Below are positions 19,658-28,183 of a stretch of DNA of 64,000 bases, one piece after another (positions within the stretch are counted from its first letter, which is position 1; every line of letters starts with the position of its first letter). Position numbers and translations under genes: made by a program. Location: contig JABFGG010000015.1 of NCBI GenBank assembly GCA_013112575.1, forward strand, positions 1 through 64,000. The letters are read 5' to 3'. The DNA comes from Chloroflexota bacterium (GTDB taxonomy: Bacteria; Chloroflexota; Anaerolineae; Anaerolineales; UBA11579). Below the pieces are notes generated by a model. That model was not told where the DNA came from. It ran no database searches and was given only the letters and a program-made list of their open reading frames with translations.

Positions 19658-21388
19658 ATGGAAGAAAAAACTTATACCTGGCGCGACCTGATTAACTATG
19701 GCTTGCTTGGCAGCGTAGTTACCCTCTATTTTGGCATGATTGGCATGCTTGAGCTGTTTGACGAGCGCATCCTCATTACCCCTTTCCTATCACTTGGCGA
19801 CGTTTTATTGTTTTCCGGTGTAATTGGAATAGTCTTTTTTGCCGTCAACAAATTTGCCAGTTCACTCAATGAAGCCTTTAAAGTAGGCGCGGTCGTTGGG
19901 GCTGTTTCAGCCATCTTCCCCATTGTCCTGTCCTTCATCGCAACGAGTGAACTGATCGCAGAACAGTTTGTCATTCGGGATGTCTTTGTAAGTGTGACAG
20001 ACCGATTGGTCGAGATATACAATTTTGGGCTGGAACCTATCGTAGGCAGTCTGGTCCTCATTGTGGCCTTTGCCATCGTGGGAGTACTAACAGCGCTCTT
20101 CATCAAAACAGACCCTAAGATCGAACGCCCTTTACTTATGGGCATCGTTTTGACTCTGGGGATTGGCTTGTTTTCTGAAAACGTGACCCAGATTCTCGGT
20201 AATCTCCCTGCCGGTATTGGACGCTCCATCTCGCGCCTCTTATTCACAAACAAGGCATTGACGATAGTTTCAGCGCTGATTATTTTTCTCCTCACAGCGG
20301 GCATCACATATTGGCGCATGCGTCGCCCAACCACAGGAGAGAGTCGGGGCTTCAACTTCTCGTTTGAAGACATCAGCAACCGCGGCCTCAACCGTGCACA
20401 AATGATCCAGCTAGCAATTGTGGCTGTGGTCCTTTTGCTGCTCCCCTGGATGGTAGGGTCTTTTCTCAGCCAGGTACTTTTCAACGTTGGTCTCTTTATT
20501 CTTATGGGGCTGGGACTCAATATCGTGGTTGGTTACGCCGGTCTACTGGACCTCGGCTACGTGGCCTTCTTCGCTTTCGGGGCCTACACCATGGGCATCC
20601 TCACCACAGCTACCTCGCTCAATCCGGGCCTGGGCCTCAACTTCTGGACAGCGCTACCTTTTGCTATTCTCATCGCCGTCATGTTCGGCATCATCCTGGG
20701 TGTCCCCGTATTGAACATGCGTGGTGACTATCTGGCAATCGTTACCCTGGGCTTTGGCGAGATCATCCGTATCTTGGCTCTCTCAGACTGGCTGGCTCCT
20801 GTAATGGGTGGTGCCCAAGGAGTGCTAAAAATAGCCAAACCGGTGTTTTTCGGGGTCGAGATGGGGTCACCAGAGACAATGTATTACATGGTTCTTGCCG
20901 GTTCACTCCTTGTGGGCTTTGTCGCCATTCGTTTGCGTGACTCACGCTTGGGCCGCCAATGGATGGCCATGCGTGAAGATGAAGACGTCGCCGAAGCCAT
21001 GGGCATCAACCTGGTACAGACCAAACTGATGGCCTTTGCCATTGGGGCGGCCTTCTCCGGCCTGGCTGGTGCCATCTTCTCCGCTCGCGTCAATAACATC
21101 TTCCCGCACAGCTTTAACCTGCTCATTTCTATCAACGCCCTCAGTCTCATCATTGTGGGCGGCATCGGCAGTATCCCTGGTGTGATCATCGGCGCGCTTG
21201 TACTTGTTGGTTTGCCCGAACTGCTACGCGAGTTCTCTGAGTACCGCTTGCTGATGTACGGTATTTTGTTGATCGTGATGATGCTCGTACGGCCAGAAGG
21301 CTTTATCCCCGCAGAGATCTACAAACGCGAACTACGTGCCGACGAAGAAACGGAAACTGAAATCGAAGCGCAGGTGACATCCTCATGA
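19658..21388 (+). CDS. livM: Branched-chain amino-acid ABC transporter permease (LivM type) with long N-terminal membrane extension
   Basis: 576 residues, much longer than a usual LivM (about 300-420). The canonical part starts around residue 280 with GLGLNIVVGYAGLLDLGYVAFFAFGAYT and contains RGDYLAIVTLGFGEIIR, the EAA-like REDEDVAEAMGINL and GGIGSIPGVIIGALVLVGLPELL. The first about 270 residues hold six or so additional hydrophobic helices of no recognised family. The C-terminus is acidic. A good SD (GGGAG) precedes the ATG, and its stop overlaps the livG start (ATGA). The extension may be regulatory or structural; function unknown. Confidence 0.92.
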   Translation: MEEKTYTWRDLINYGLLGSVVTLYFGMIGMLELFDERILITPFLSLGDVLLFSGVIGIVFFAVNKFASSLNEAFKVGAVVGAVSAIFPIVLSFIATSELIAEQFVIRDVFVSVTDRLVEIYNFGLEPIVGSLVLIVAFAIVGVLTALFIKTDPKIERPLLMGIVLTLGIGLFSENVTQILGNLPAGIGRSISRLLFTNKALTIVSALIIFLLTAGITYWRMRRPTTGESRGFNFSFEDISNRGLNRAQMIQLAIVAVVLLLLPWMVGSFLSQVLFNVGLFILMGLGLNIVVGYAGLLDLGYVAFFAFGAYTMGILTTATSLNPGLGLNFWTALPFAILIAVMFGIILGVPVLNMRGDYLAIVTLGFGEIIRILALSDWLAPVMGGAQGVLKIAKPVFFGVEMGSPETMYYMVLAGSLLVGFVAIRLRDSRLGRQWMAMREDEDVAEAMGINLVQTKLMAFAIGAAFSGLAGAIFSARVNNIFPHSFNLLISINALSLIIVGGIGSIPGVIIGALVLVGLPELLREFSEYRLLMYGILLIVMMLVRPEGFIPAEIYKRELRADEETETEIEAQVTSS

Positions 21389-22179
21389 GTACCATCCTCG
21401 AAACCAAGAGTGTAACCAAACGCTTTGGAGGCCTTGTAGCCGTTAACGCCCTCGATCTGGTCATCGAAGAGAACTCCATCTCGGCCGTAATTGGACCCAA
21501 TGGTGCAGGTAAAACAACCTTCTTTAACTGCATTACCGGCTTTTACACCCCTGAAGAAGGTGGCATTGTCTTTAACGAAAAAGAGATCGATGGCTTGCGC
21601 ACGGACGTTGTCACCCGCATGGGCATTGCCCGCACCTACCAGAACATCCGCCTGTTCCCTGCGATGACTGCCATCGAAAATGTACTTGTCGGTCAACATC
21701 CTCATCTGCACACTTCCTGGATCTCAGCAGTCACTCGCTCTGCGGGTTTCAAAGACGAAGAAGAAAGCGCATTGGAAGAAGCCCGCCGTCTATTGAGGTT
21801 TGTAGGACTTAAAGGGATGGGGGACCAGTTAGCCCGCAACCTGCCATATGGTGCGCAGCGCCGCCTGGAGATCGCTCGTGCGCTCGCCAGCCAGCCCGCT
21901 TTATTGCTGCTGGATGAACCCACCGCGGGCATGAACCCCAATGAAACCGGCGAGATGATCCGCTTCGTACAACATCTGCGTGATGAATTAGGGATTACGA
22001 TCCTACTCATCGAGCACGACATGCGCGTGGTCATGACCATCAGCGAACAGATCACAGTCTTGGATTACGGCACCAAGATCGCTGAAGGTGGGCCCAAAGA
22101 CATCCAGAGCAACCCCAAAGTCATCGAGGCCTATCTGGGCCGCGGCGCTGCGGGTGGCATTGAGAACGGGAGCAACTGA
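21385..22179 (+). CDS. livG: Branched-chain amino-acid ABC transporter ATP-binding protein LivG
   Basis: 264 residues. Walker A GPNGAGKTTFFN at about 36-47, a LivG-typical GIARTYQNIRLFPAMT segment, a diverged signature (NLPYGAQRRLEIARAL in place of LSGGQ), Walker B LLLLDEPTAGMNP and switch His in LLIEHDM. The substitution LPYGxQRRLEIARAL is normal for LivG proteins. Start overlaps the livM stop by 4 nt, so translation is coupled. It energises the LivHM channel together with LivF. Confidence 0.95.
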   Translation: MSTILETKSVTKRFGGLVAVNALDLVIEENSISAVIGPNGAGKTTFFNCITGFYTPEEGGIVFNEKEIDGLRTDVVTRMGIARTYQNIRLFPAMTAIENVLVGQHPHLHTSWISAVTRSAGFKDEEESALEEARRLLRFVGLKGMGDQLARNLPYGAQRRLEIARALASQPALLLLDEPTAGMNPNETGEMIRFVQHLRDELGITILLIEHDMRVVMTISEQITVLDYGTKIAEGGPKDIQSNPKVIEAYLGRGAAGGIENGSN

Positions 22180-22181
22180 TC

Positions 22182-22895
22182 ATGGCTATGCTCGAAGTCA
22201 ACGACATCCACACCTACTACGGCAACATCCATGCCCTCAAGGGTATTTCCATTACTGTTGAAGAAGGCGAGATCGTCACTTTGATCGGTGCCAATGGTGC
22301 CGGTAAGACCACCACATTGCGTACCATTAGTGGTTTGCTCAAACCCCGCCAAGGCAACGTGACCCTCTGGGGCGAAGACATTGTCCAATACGCCGCCCAT
22401 GAGGTCGTCTTTCAGGGCGTAGCCATGGTTCCTGAAGGACGTGGCGTTTTCGCTAAACTCAGCGTAAAAGAAAACCTTGAAATGGGTGCTTACTCGCGTA
22501 AGGCAGGTAGTGGTATCCGACAAGACATGGACCGCATGTTTGCTTTGTTTCCCCGCCTGGAGGAACGTATCGGACAGTTAGCAGGCACGCTTTCTGGTGG
22601 TGAACAACAAATGGTTGCCACTGCCAGGGCATTGATGGCGCGCCCGAAACTTCTCCTGATGGATGAACCCTCCATGGGGTTGGCCCCCATCCTCGTCGAC
22701 GGCATCTTTGACACCATCAAAGAGATCAACCAGGAAGGCACGACCGTGCTGCTGGTTGAACAGAATGCCCTCATGGCCCTCTCGATAGCCAATCGTGGTT
22801 ACGTGCTGCAAACTGGCGAAGTGGTCATCAGCGACTCTGCCGAAAATCTCAAAGTCAACGAAACCGTACAGAAAGCTTATTTGGGCATCGACTAA
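22182..22895 (+). CDS. livF: Branched-chain amino-acid ABC transporter ATP-binding protein LivF
   Basis: 237 residues, the family's normal size. Walker A GANGAGKTTTLR, Q-loop region, VPEGRGVFAKLSVKENLEMGAY typical of LivF, signature LSGGEQQMVATARALMARP, Walker B LLLMDEPSMGLAP and the C-terminal VLQTGEVVISD segment. It starts 2 nt after livG and is the last gene of the operon, followed by a terminator at 22925. Confidence 0.95.
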   Translation: MAMLEVNDIHTYYGNIHALKGISITVEEGEIVTLIGANGAGKTTTLRTISGLLKPRQGNVTLWGEDIVQYAAHEVVFQGVAMVPEGRGVFAKLSVKENLEMGAYSRKAGSGIRQDMDRMFALFPRLEERIGQLAGTLSGGEQQMVATARALMARPKLLLMDEPSMGLAPILVDGIFDTIKEINQEGTTVLLVEQNALMALSIANRGYVLQTGEVVISDSAENLKVNETVQKAYLGID

Positions 22896-22924
22896 GCTTC
22901 AACGAAGCAAACTCTCTAAAAGAA

Positions 22925-22957
22925 AGAGCGCGGTTGCTTTTTGGCCGCGTTCTTTTT
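22925..22957 (+). terminator. Rho-independent terminator of the liv operon
   Basis: A 9-bp stem with one G-U (22925-22933 with 22945-22953), an 11-nt loop and a T-run. It lies 30 bp after the livF stop. Confidence 0.8.
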
Positions 22958-23048
22958 GTTATACTGAAACAGCAAAGCATATTGCCGCCTGGCAACAAGT
23001 ATTTGAGCAATGCATTTTCAGCATACCAATTCAGAAGGAAGATCCACC

Positions 23049-24038
23049 GTGCTCATTCTAAATTCCACCGCCGTCAGCCTTGCCCTTCCCATGAACGAGG
23101 CCATTGAAGCCATGAAACAGGCCTACGCCGCGGTTTCGGCTGGCAAAGTAGAGATGCCCATCCGCGCCCACCTGCCCATTGAGCCTCACACGGGTGTCAG
23201 CCTTTTCATGCCTGCTTTTTTGCAAACTGAGCATGGCGATGCTTTAGGTGTAAAAGTCGTTTCATTGTTCAACGGCAATCCATCCAAAGGCCTGTCCACC
23301 ATCCAGGCCGCCGTGCTCATGCTGAATGAAAAAACAGGACAGGCCCTCGCCCTACTGGAGGGTAGCACCCTCACTGCTATTCGCACGGGGGCAGGCAGTG
23401 GCGCAGCCACGGATATATTAGCGCGACAAGATAGCAGTACGCTGGCTATTTTTGGCGCAGGCGTACAGGCCCGCAGCCACCTTGAAGCCATCTGCACCAT
23501 TAGGGAGATAGAAACTGTTTGGATATATTCCCCTACCAGGGAAAATGCAGAAGCCCTCATTGAAGAAATGGCCGGACACGCCCCCATTCCCTCCAACATG
23601 CGTGTGGCAGCCTCCCCCAGCGAGGCTCTCAAGGACGCTGATATCGTCTGCACCACCACCACCTCACACACCCCCGTCTTCGCGGCCAGTGACCTAAAAT
23701 CAGGTGCGCACGTTAATGCTGTGGGTTCTTATACACCCGAAATGCAGGAAATCCCCGCCGAAATGTTGTCTGAGGCACTCATCGTCATTGATGAAATGGA
23801 ATCCTCTATGGAAGAGGCTGGTGATCTGCTCATTCCTATTGCGCAAGGCATCATCAGCCAGGACAACATCCACGCCGAGCTGGGCGAGATCGTGCTCGGC
23901 AAAAAACCTGGGCGTACTAGTCCCGACCAATTGACCTTTTTCAAAACCGTCGGCATCGCCGCGCAGGATGCCATGGCTGGCAAACTAGCCCTCGAAAATG
24001 CCCAGGCAATGGACCTGGGCCAGCAAGTAGATTTTTGA
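23049..24038 (+). CDS. Ornithine cyclodeaminase / alanine dehydrogenase family protein (mu-crystallin type)
   Basis: 329 residues from a GTG at 23049, preferred because AGAAGGA lies just upstream; an ATG 39 nt earlier gives an unlikely N-terminus. The Rossmann motif is seen in LAIFGAGVQARSHLEAI, with ALLEGSTLTAIRTGAGSGAAT before it and VNAVGSYTPEMQEIP after it, all typical of the OCD/Ala-DH/ketimine-reductase family. It uses NAD(P) to act on an amino acid, but ornithine, alanine, proline-type imines or opine-like substrates cannot be told apart here. The position between a LIV-type transporter and a DAO-family oxidase suggests amino-acid catabolism. Confidence 0.88.
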   Translation: MLILNSTAVSLALPMNEAIEAMKQAYAAVSAGKVEMPIRAHLPIEPHTGVSLFMPAFLQTEHGDALGVKVVSLFNGNPSKGLSTIQAAVLMLNEKTGQALALLEGSTLTAIRTGAGSGAATDILARQDSSTLAIFGAGVQARSHLEAICTIREIETVWIYSPTRENAEALIEEMAGHAPIPSNMRVAASPSEALKDADIVCTTTTSHTPVFAASDLKSGAHVNAVGSYTPEMQEIPAEMLSEALIVIDEMESSMEEAGDLLIPIAQGIISQDNIHAELGEIVLGKKPGRTSPDQLTFFKTVGIAAQDAMAGKLALENAQAMDLGQQVDF

Positions 24039-24040
24039 TT

Positions 24041-24084
24041 GTAGGGCGGAGCCCAGGCAAAGTTTGTACGATGCTTCGCCCTAT
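24041..24084. repeat. Intergenic imperfect palindrome (REP-like)
   Basis: TAGGGCG (24042-24048) pairs with CGCCCTA (24077-24083), with further pairing of the flanking GC. It lies directly after a stop codon. A similarly starting hairpin (GTAGGGGC...) is found at 32085-32108, so this may be a genome-wide dispersed element; that needs a genome search. Confidence 0.45.
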
Positions 24085-24112
24085 GTAAATTATCACCTCA
24101 CAGGATACAAAC

Positions 24113-25267
24113 ATGAACCTCCCCACAACCGCAGATATTGTCGTCATTGGCGGCGGCGTCATGGGCGCCAGCACCGCCTATCATCTCGCCCAGCGCGGCC
24201 AGAAGAACGTCGTCCTGCTTGAAAAAGAAGAGTTCTTCTCGCTGGGTGCCAGTGGGCGCAATGCGGGTGGGGTGCGTTACCAGTTCGGCACCGAGGTCAA
24301 TGTACTTCTCTCACTTGAAAGCCTTCCGATGCTACACCGTTTCCCGGAAGAGATCGACCAGGAGATCGATTTTCGGCCCTACGGCTACTTCATGTTCGTC
24401 ACCAATGAGAATGACAAGGCCGTCTTTGAACACAATATTGCCACGCAGCATAGGCTTGGCGTGATGACCGAATGGCTCGATGGGGACGAAGTGCGCCGAC
24501 GCCTGCCCATGATGAACCTCGATGATGCTATCGGTGCCTCTTTCAATCCTAATGATGGCGTCGTCGACCCCAATAGTGTTGTCATGGGCTACATCAACCG
24601 CGCCACCCAAATGGGCGTGACTTGTCTCACCGAGGTTGAAGTTACAGGCATCCAGGTCGAGGGCAGCAAAATTAGCGCCGTAGAAACCAATCAGGGCAGC
24701 ATCAACACGCCAATAGTTGTCAATGCTGCCGGGCCCTGGGCTAAATTGATCGGTGACATGGCCGGATTGGAAATCCCCATTGAACCCATTCGCCGCCAGA
24801 TGATGACCACCACCCCACTTCCCGAACTGCCTGAAGATTTCCCCTTTGTCATCGATTTTGAACAGTCGCTCTACTGGCATCGCGAGGGCGACGGCCTGCT
24901 GGTGGGCATGTCCAACAAAGCCGAAAAACCCGGCTTTGACCAGAACATCGACTCAGACTTTGAATTGCTCACTCTCGAAAAAGCTGCTGAGCGTATGCCG
25001 CTTCTGGAAAAAGTGGGCATGGCTTCCCATTGGGCCGGTCTTTACGAGGTCACTCCTGACGCTCACCCCATCTATGGCTCCACCCCCATTGAAGGTTTTT
25101 ACCTTGTCGGCGGTTTCTCCGGTCACGGCTTCATGCACGGCCCCATTTCCGGCCTGCTCATGACCGAGATCATCCTCGACGGCGCCGCCAAAACCGTAGA
25201 TGTCTCCATGCTCGACTTTGCCCGCTTTGCCGAAAACCGTCTCATCCACGAGTACAATGTCATTTAG
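24113..25267 (+). CDS. FAD-dependent oxidoreductase (DAO family, sarcosine oxidase beta/glycine oxidase-like)
   Basis: 384 residues. The FAD-binding motif is at the N-terminus: VIGGGVMGASTAYHLAQRG, followed by the acidic ribose-binding residue in LLEKEE. Typical family pieces: GRNAGGVRYQFGTEVN, VVNAAGPWA, PIRRQMMTTTPLPE and the C-terminal GFSGHGFMHGPISGLLMTEII. The closest relations are sarcosine oxidase beta-subunit-like and D-amino-acid/glycine oxidases; the exact N-methyl or D-amino acid is unknown. It is one of a set of amino-acid enzymes downstream of the liv operon. Confidence 0.9.
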   Translation: MNLPTTADIVVIGGGVMGASTAYHLAQRGQKNVVLLEKEEFFSLGASGRNAGGVRYQFGTEVNVLLSLESLPMLHRFPEEIDQEIDFRPYGYFMFVTNENDKAVFEHNIATQHRLGVMTEWLDGDEVRRRLPMMNLDDAIGASFNPNDGVVDPNSVVMGYINRATQMGVTCLTEVEVTGIQVEGSKISAVETNQGSINTPIVVNAAGPWAKLIGDMAGLEIPIEPIRRQMMTTTPLPELPEDFPFVIDFEQSLYWHREGDGLLVGMSNKAEKPGFDQNIDSDFELLTLEKAAERMPLLEKVGMASHWAGLYEVTPDAHPIYGSTPIEGFYLVGGFSGHGFMHGPISGLLMTEIILDGAAKTVDVSMLDFARFAENRLIHEYNVI

Positions 25268-25316
25268 CCTAAATCAAACCTCAAAACTACTAAACTACCT
25301 GACCATCTAACTAACT

Positions 25317-26474
25317 ATGCCTACTGCTGAAATTATTGCTATCGGAACCGAAATTCTCCTGGGGGAGATCGTTGACACAAACTCACGCTACATCGCCCGC
25401 CAATTGCGTGACATTGGCGTCGACCTTTTTTATACCGCGGCCGTTGGTGACAATACCACCCGTATTGCCCAGGCGGTCCAACAGAGCTTGCAACGCGCTG
25501 AGATCATCATCACTACAGGCGGCCTTGGCCCCACCATCGACGACGCCACACGCGAGGCTGTTGCCCAAGCCGTTGGTGTGGATGTCGAGTTCCGCGAAGA
25601 ACTCTGGAAACAGATCGAACAACGCTTCGAGCGTTTTGGCCGCACCCCCACCGAGAACAACCGCCGCCAGGCATACGTCCCGGCCGGTTCTATCGCCATC
25701 GAAAACCCTGTCGGCACCGCCCCCGTCTTCATTGTGGAAACTGAGAAGAACGCCGTCATCGCCCTGCCCGGTGTCCCCCGCGAGATGGAGCAAATCCTTC
25801 AAGAAGAGATCATCCCCTACTTGCGCAAACGCTTTGAGCTCAAAGGCTTGATCAAAGCACGCGTGCTGCATACCTCTGGGGCAGGCGAATCCCAGATCGA
25901 CGACCTCATCACCGACCTCGAAGAACTCAGCAATCCCACCGTAGGCCTCGCTGCTCATGCCGGTATGGTAGACCTGCGCATCACAGCCAAAGCTGAAAGT
26001 GAAGAGCAGGCCGACAAGATGATCGCAGAAGTTGAAGCCCAGTTGCGTGACCGCCTCGGTGAGTGGATCTGGGGCGCTGGCGATGAGAAGTTGGAGGAGG
26101 TCGCTCTCAAGAACCTGGCTGATAAGGGCTGGCAGCTCAACATTGTCGAAGCCGGACTACATGGCAATCTCACCCAACGCCTGAGCCAGGCCGATGGCCC
26201 TTTCTTAGGCGGCGAAGTGCTCACCCAACTGCCCGACAAAGATAAGCTCATCAGCATCACCCGCACCCAGCAACACAACCTGGGGGGTGAGGTCTGTCTA
26301 GGAGCATCGCTGCTGCCCGGCGAAGATAAACAAACTCTACACATCGCCATCCTCTCCCCCATCAAAGAGCGCCAGCTACGCTTTACCTACGGCGGCCCGC
26401 CCCAAATGGCCGCCGCATGGGCCGTTAACTTGTGCTTGAACTTGTTGAGAGGTCTGGAATCGGAGGGCGATTAA
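25317..26474 (+). CDS. cinA: CinA-family protein (competence/damage-inducible, MoaB-like N-domain)
   Basis: 385 residues. The N-terminal molybdopterin-binding-like domain is clear: AIGTEILLGEIVDTNSRYIA, ITTGGLGPTIDDATREAVA and ALPGVPREM. A linker domain follows, then a C-terminal region in the place of the nicotinamide-mononucleotide deamidase domain. The C-domain is diverged: where active PncC domains have the ESxTGG/TGGL motif, this reads VEAGLHGNLTQRLSQ, so deamidase activity is doubtful. The N-domain of CinA acts as an ADP-ribose pyrophosphatase in studied members. Its stop overlaps the next start codon (TAATG). Confidence 0.88.
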   Translation: MPTAEIIAIGTEILLGEIVDTNSRYIARQLRDIGVDLFYTAAVGDNTTRIAQAVQQSLQRAEIIITTGGLGPTIDDATREAVAQAVGVDVEFREELWKQIEQRFERFGRTPTENNRRQAYVPAGSIAIENPVGTAPVFIVETEKNAVIALPGVPREMEQILQEEIIPYLRKRFELKGLIKARVLHTSGAGESQIDDLITDLEELSNPTVGLAAHAGMVDLRITAKAESEEQADKMIAEVEAQLRDRLGEWIWGAGDEKLEEVALKNLADKGWQLNIVEAGLHGNLTQRLSQADGPFLGGEVLTQLPDKDKLISITRTQQHNLGGEVCLGASLLPGEDKQTLHIAILSPIKERQLRFTYGGPPQMAAAWAVNLCLNLLRGLESEGD

Positions 26475-26779
26475 TGGGTAGCCTGGAACAGCAATTTCAT
26501 CAAGCCATGGCAGTAATCTATGAAACAGCTAAAGCTGAATGTCAGTACAATGCAACCTATTTTTTACAAATGCTAGCAGAATATGGAGGTGTAGAGACAG
26601 CAAAGCGGCTTTTGTCAACTGAAAAACCGTCTGAAGGTTTTACAAAACTTTGGGAATGTGAGCGACTAGATTTAACAGTTGAAGCTCATGTAATCAATGA
26701 CGAATTTAGTTCGTTGTTCACAACCGAAGAATGTAATATTGCCAGGGCCCGCTTACTTGAATACGGTCACACTCTTTAG
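26474..26779 (+). CDS. Small conserved protein of unknown function
   Basis: 101 residues from the ATG at 26474, which overlaps the cinA stop (TAATG). The sequence pattern FHxAMxxIYETAKxE, ATYFLQMLAEYGG, AKRLL, PSEGFTKLWE and RLDLTVEAHV matches a family of small uncharacterised proteins I have seen in many bacterial genomes, usually unnamed. No membrane segment and no catalytic motif. Base composition is clearly AT-richer than cinA, and it is the first gene of an AT-rich patch that runs to about 28.03 kb. Confidence 0.75.
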   Translation: MGSLEQQFHQAMAVIYETAKAECQYNATYFLQMLAEYGGVETAKRLLSTEKPSEGFTKLWECERLDLTVEAHVINDEFSSLFTTEECNIARARLLEYGHTL

Positions 26780-26785
26780 AATCAC

Positions 26786-27526
26786 TTATACTCTTATTCC
26801 AGAATGAACTAATAATTCCTGAGTAAGTCTTCTAATTCGTAATCTTACATCGTCGATATCTATCTGAGGGGTTATATATACTCTGTCATGAGCAGCTGTG
26901 TCACCCAGCTGTTTTAACTCCATCATATTTCTTCGAGCATTTCTACTCAAAACAATTTGATTATCAGCAGTTATATGGTTTATAAGCCCCTCAAGACCAA
27001 AAAAAATGCCTTGGTTTTGGATTTCGTTATGTCGACCATACCTTATGTAAATTTCAATTATCAATGACTCCATTAGCCGTCTACACATAACTGCACAACA
27101 GTCATAAAATCCATATTGGTAGCTTCCGTTTATTTGACTCACCATATTTTCTAAATACACCCTCGTTCCTGCCACCCATTCAGATGGTAATACAGTATCT
27201 AAAATTTCGACCTGTGCAACATCAAGAAGTTCAGAATAAATATCATCTAGGTCAGATAAGTATCGCAAATTTATTCTGAAAGACCCATCCCGAGTTCCAC
27301 GAACAACATACCTTGACCTTAATAGGTGTTGACGAAGCCTAGTTACATGAGGCTTGTTGAATCCCTCCTCATGAAGATCATTTGCTAAATCTGAGCTGGT
27401 TCTTTCTTCGTATTCTTGACTTTGGCGATAATACCAGAGTAATGCTATTGCTCGGTCAGCATGGGTTAGGTTTAGATTTGCTAGACTTTCTGAAAATTCC
27501 CGCCTAGTTCTCATCACTTGATCCAC
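26786..27526 (-). CDS. Winged-helix plus HEPN/DUF4145-like protein
   Basis: 246 residues. The N-terminal half (about 1-85) looks like a helix-turn-helix domain (TSSDLANDLHEEGFNKPHVT, then RSRYVVRG). The C-terminal half (about 110-235) has the pattern of DUF4145/HEPN-like helical domains: GFYDCCAVMCRRLMESLIIEIY, LEGLINHI, MMELKQLGDTAAHD. No RxxxxH HEPN ribonuclease motif is obvious, although the R-R...E helix and the AAHD end are conserved-looking. It overlaps the upstream gene 27504-28031 by 23 nt, so the two are translated together. AT-rich with unusual codon use; a module of unknown function, possibly defence-related. Confidence 0.7.
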   Translation of the reverse strand: MDQVMRTRREFSESLANLNLTHADRAIALLWYYRQSQEYEERTSSDLANDLHEEGFNKPHVTRLRQHLLRSRYVVRGTRDGSFRINLRYLSDLDDIYSELLDVAQVEILDTVLPSEWVAGTRVYLENMVSQINGSYQYGFYDCCAVMCRRLMESLIIEIYIRYGRHNEIQNQGIFFGLEGLINHITADNQIVLSRNARRNMMELKQLGDTAAHDRVYITPQIDIDDVRLRIRRLTQELLVHSGIRV

Positions 27527-28031
27527 TAATGACTGACTTCAAGTACTTTACTCCGCGACGAGAAAGTTTATATTTTATTGTCCGCCCTTTTTTCCTAACC
27601 TTATCGCCAATCACATAGCGGGAAGCTGTTCCTGAGAGAGTTCTTGAGGCATTTGCTACCGAAATCGGTATTCCCAAATCAGTTGTAATTTTGGATATGT
27701 CACCTGATGACAAAGATAAAGAATTATCCAAGTATTGATGAACTATATATAAAGGTAGCAATGATCTATCAACTTGACTTGTTCTGTCAAGAATGTACCT
27801 TTCAATCTCTTCAGCCTCATCCACATTTTTTACAAGATTGATAATCTGTGTATAGTTGACACTAGATTCATCAGGATCAGTTTTGGTTTTTTCTGCGTTT
27901 GGTGGTGGAGTTTGTTTGGTCTTTTGTGGAGACTTTGCTTGATAATAAGCAAGTAATTCTGTGACTTCTTCTTGAGTTCCCTCTATGGTAATTACTGTGC
28001 CATCAGGCAATTCTATTTTGGCTTTTGGCAT
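27504..28031 (-). CDS. Uncharacterised protein with winged-helix-like C-terminal half
   Basis: 175 residues; no family recognised. The first 30 residues form a short beta-rich element (KIELPDGTVITIEGTQEEV) followed by a Lys/Pro/Thr-rich linker to about residue 60. The rest is helical; LPLYIVHQYLDNSLSLSSGDISKI and IPISVANASRTLSGTA followed by YKLSRRGVKYLK look like a DNA-binding winged helix. An SD (GGAGG) precedes the ATG. It overlaps the HEPN-like gene by 23 nt, indicating a two-gene unit in which both partners carry HTH-like regions. Confidence 0.65.
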   Translation of the reverse strand: MPKAKIELPDGTVITIEGTQEEVTELLAYYQAKSPQKTKQTPPPNAEKTKTDPDESSVNYTQIINLVKNVDEAEEIERYILDRTSQVDRSLLPLYIVHQYLDNSLSLSSGDISKITTDLGIPISVANASRTLSGTASRYVIGDKVRKKGRTIKYKLSRRGVKYLKSVISGSSDEN

Positions 28032-28183
28032 ACTAAACCTCCAACATTTTAGAATTTTAGATGGGAGGTGTTCTCAAAGCTGTTGTCGATTAGATGTATG
28101 ATGATAACTTTGGTGTCAACCACCCATTTATAGTTTCCATTATACATGCAGAAGACTCAATGTTAATACTAACCATAACTGGT

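Noticed and set aside
19726-20520. 264-codon minus-strand frame
   Set aside because: A shadow of the livM membrane helices; Ser/Arg/Thr-rich antisense sequence without motif.
26786-28031. Known toxin-antitoxin family (HEPN-MNT)
   Set aside because: No MNT nucleotidyltransferase motif (GSxxxG...D) and no RxxxxH motif are present, so the pair cannot be assigned to it.
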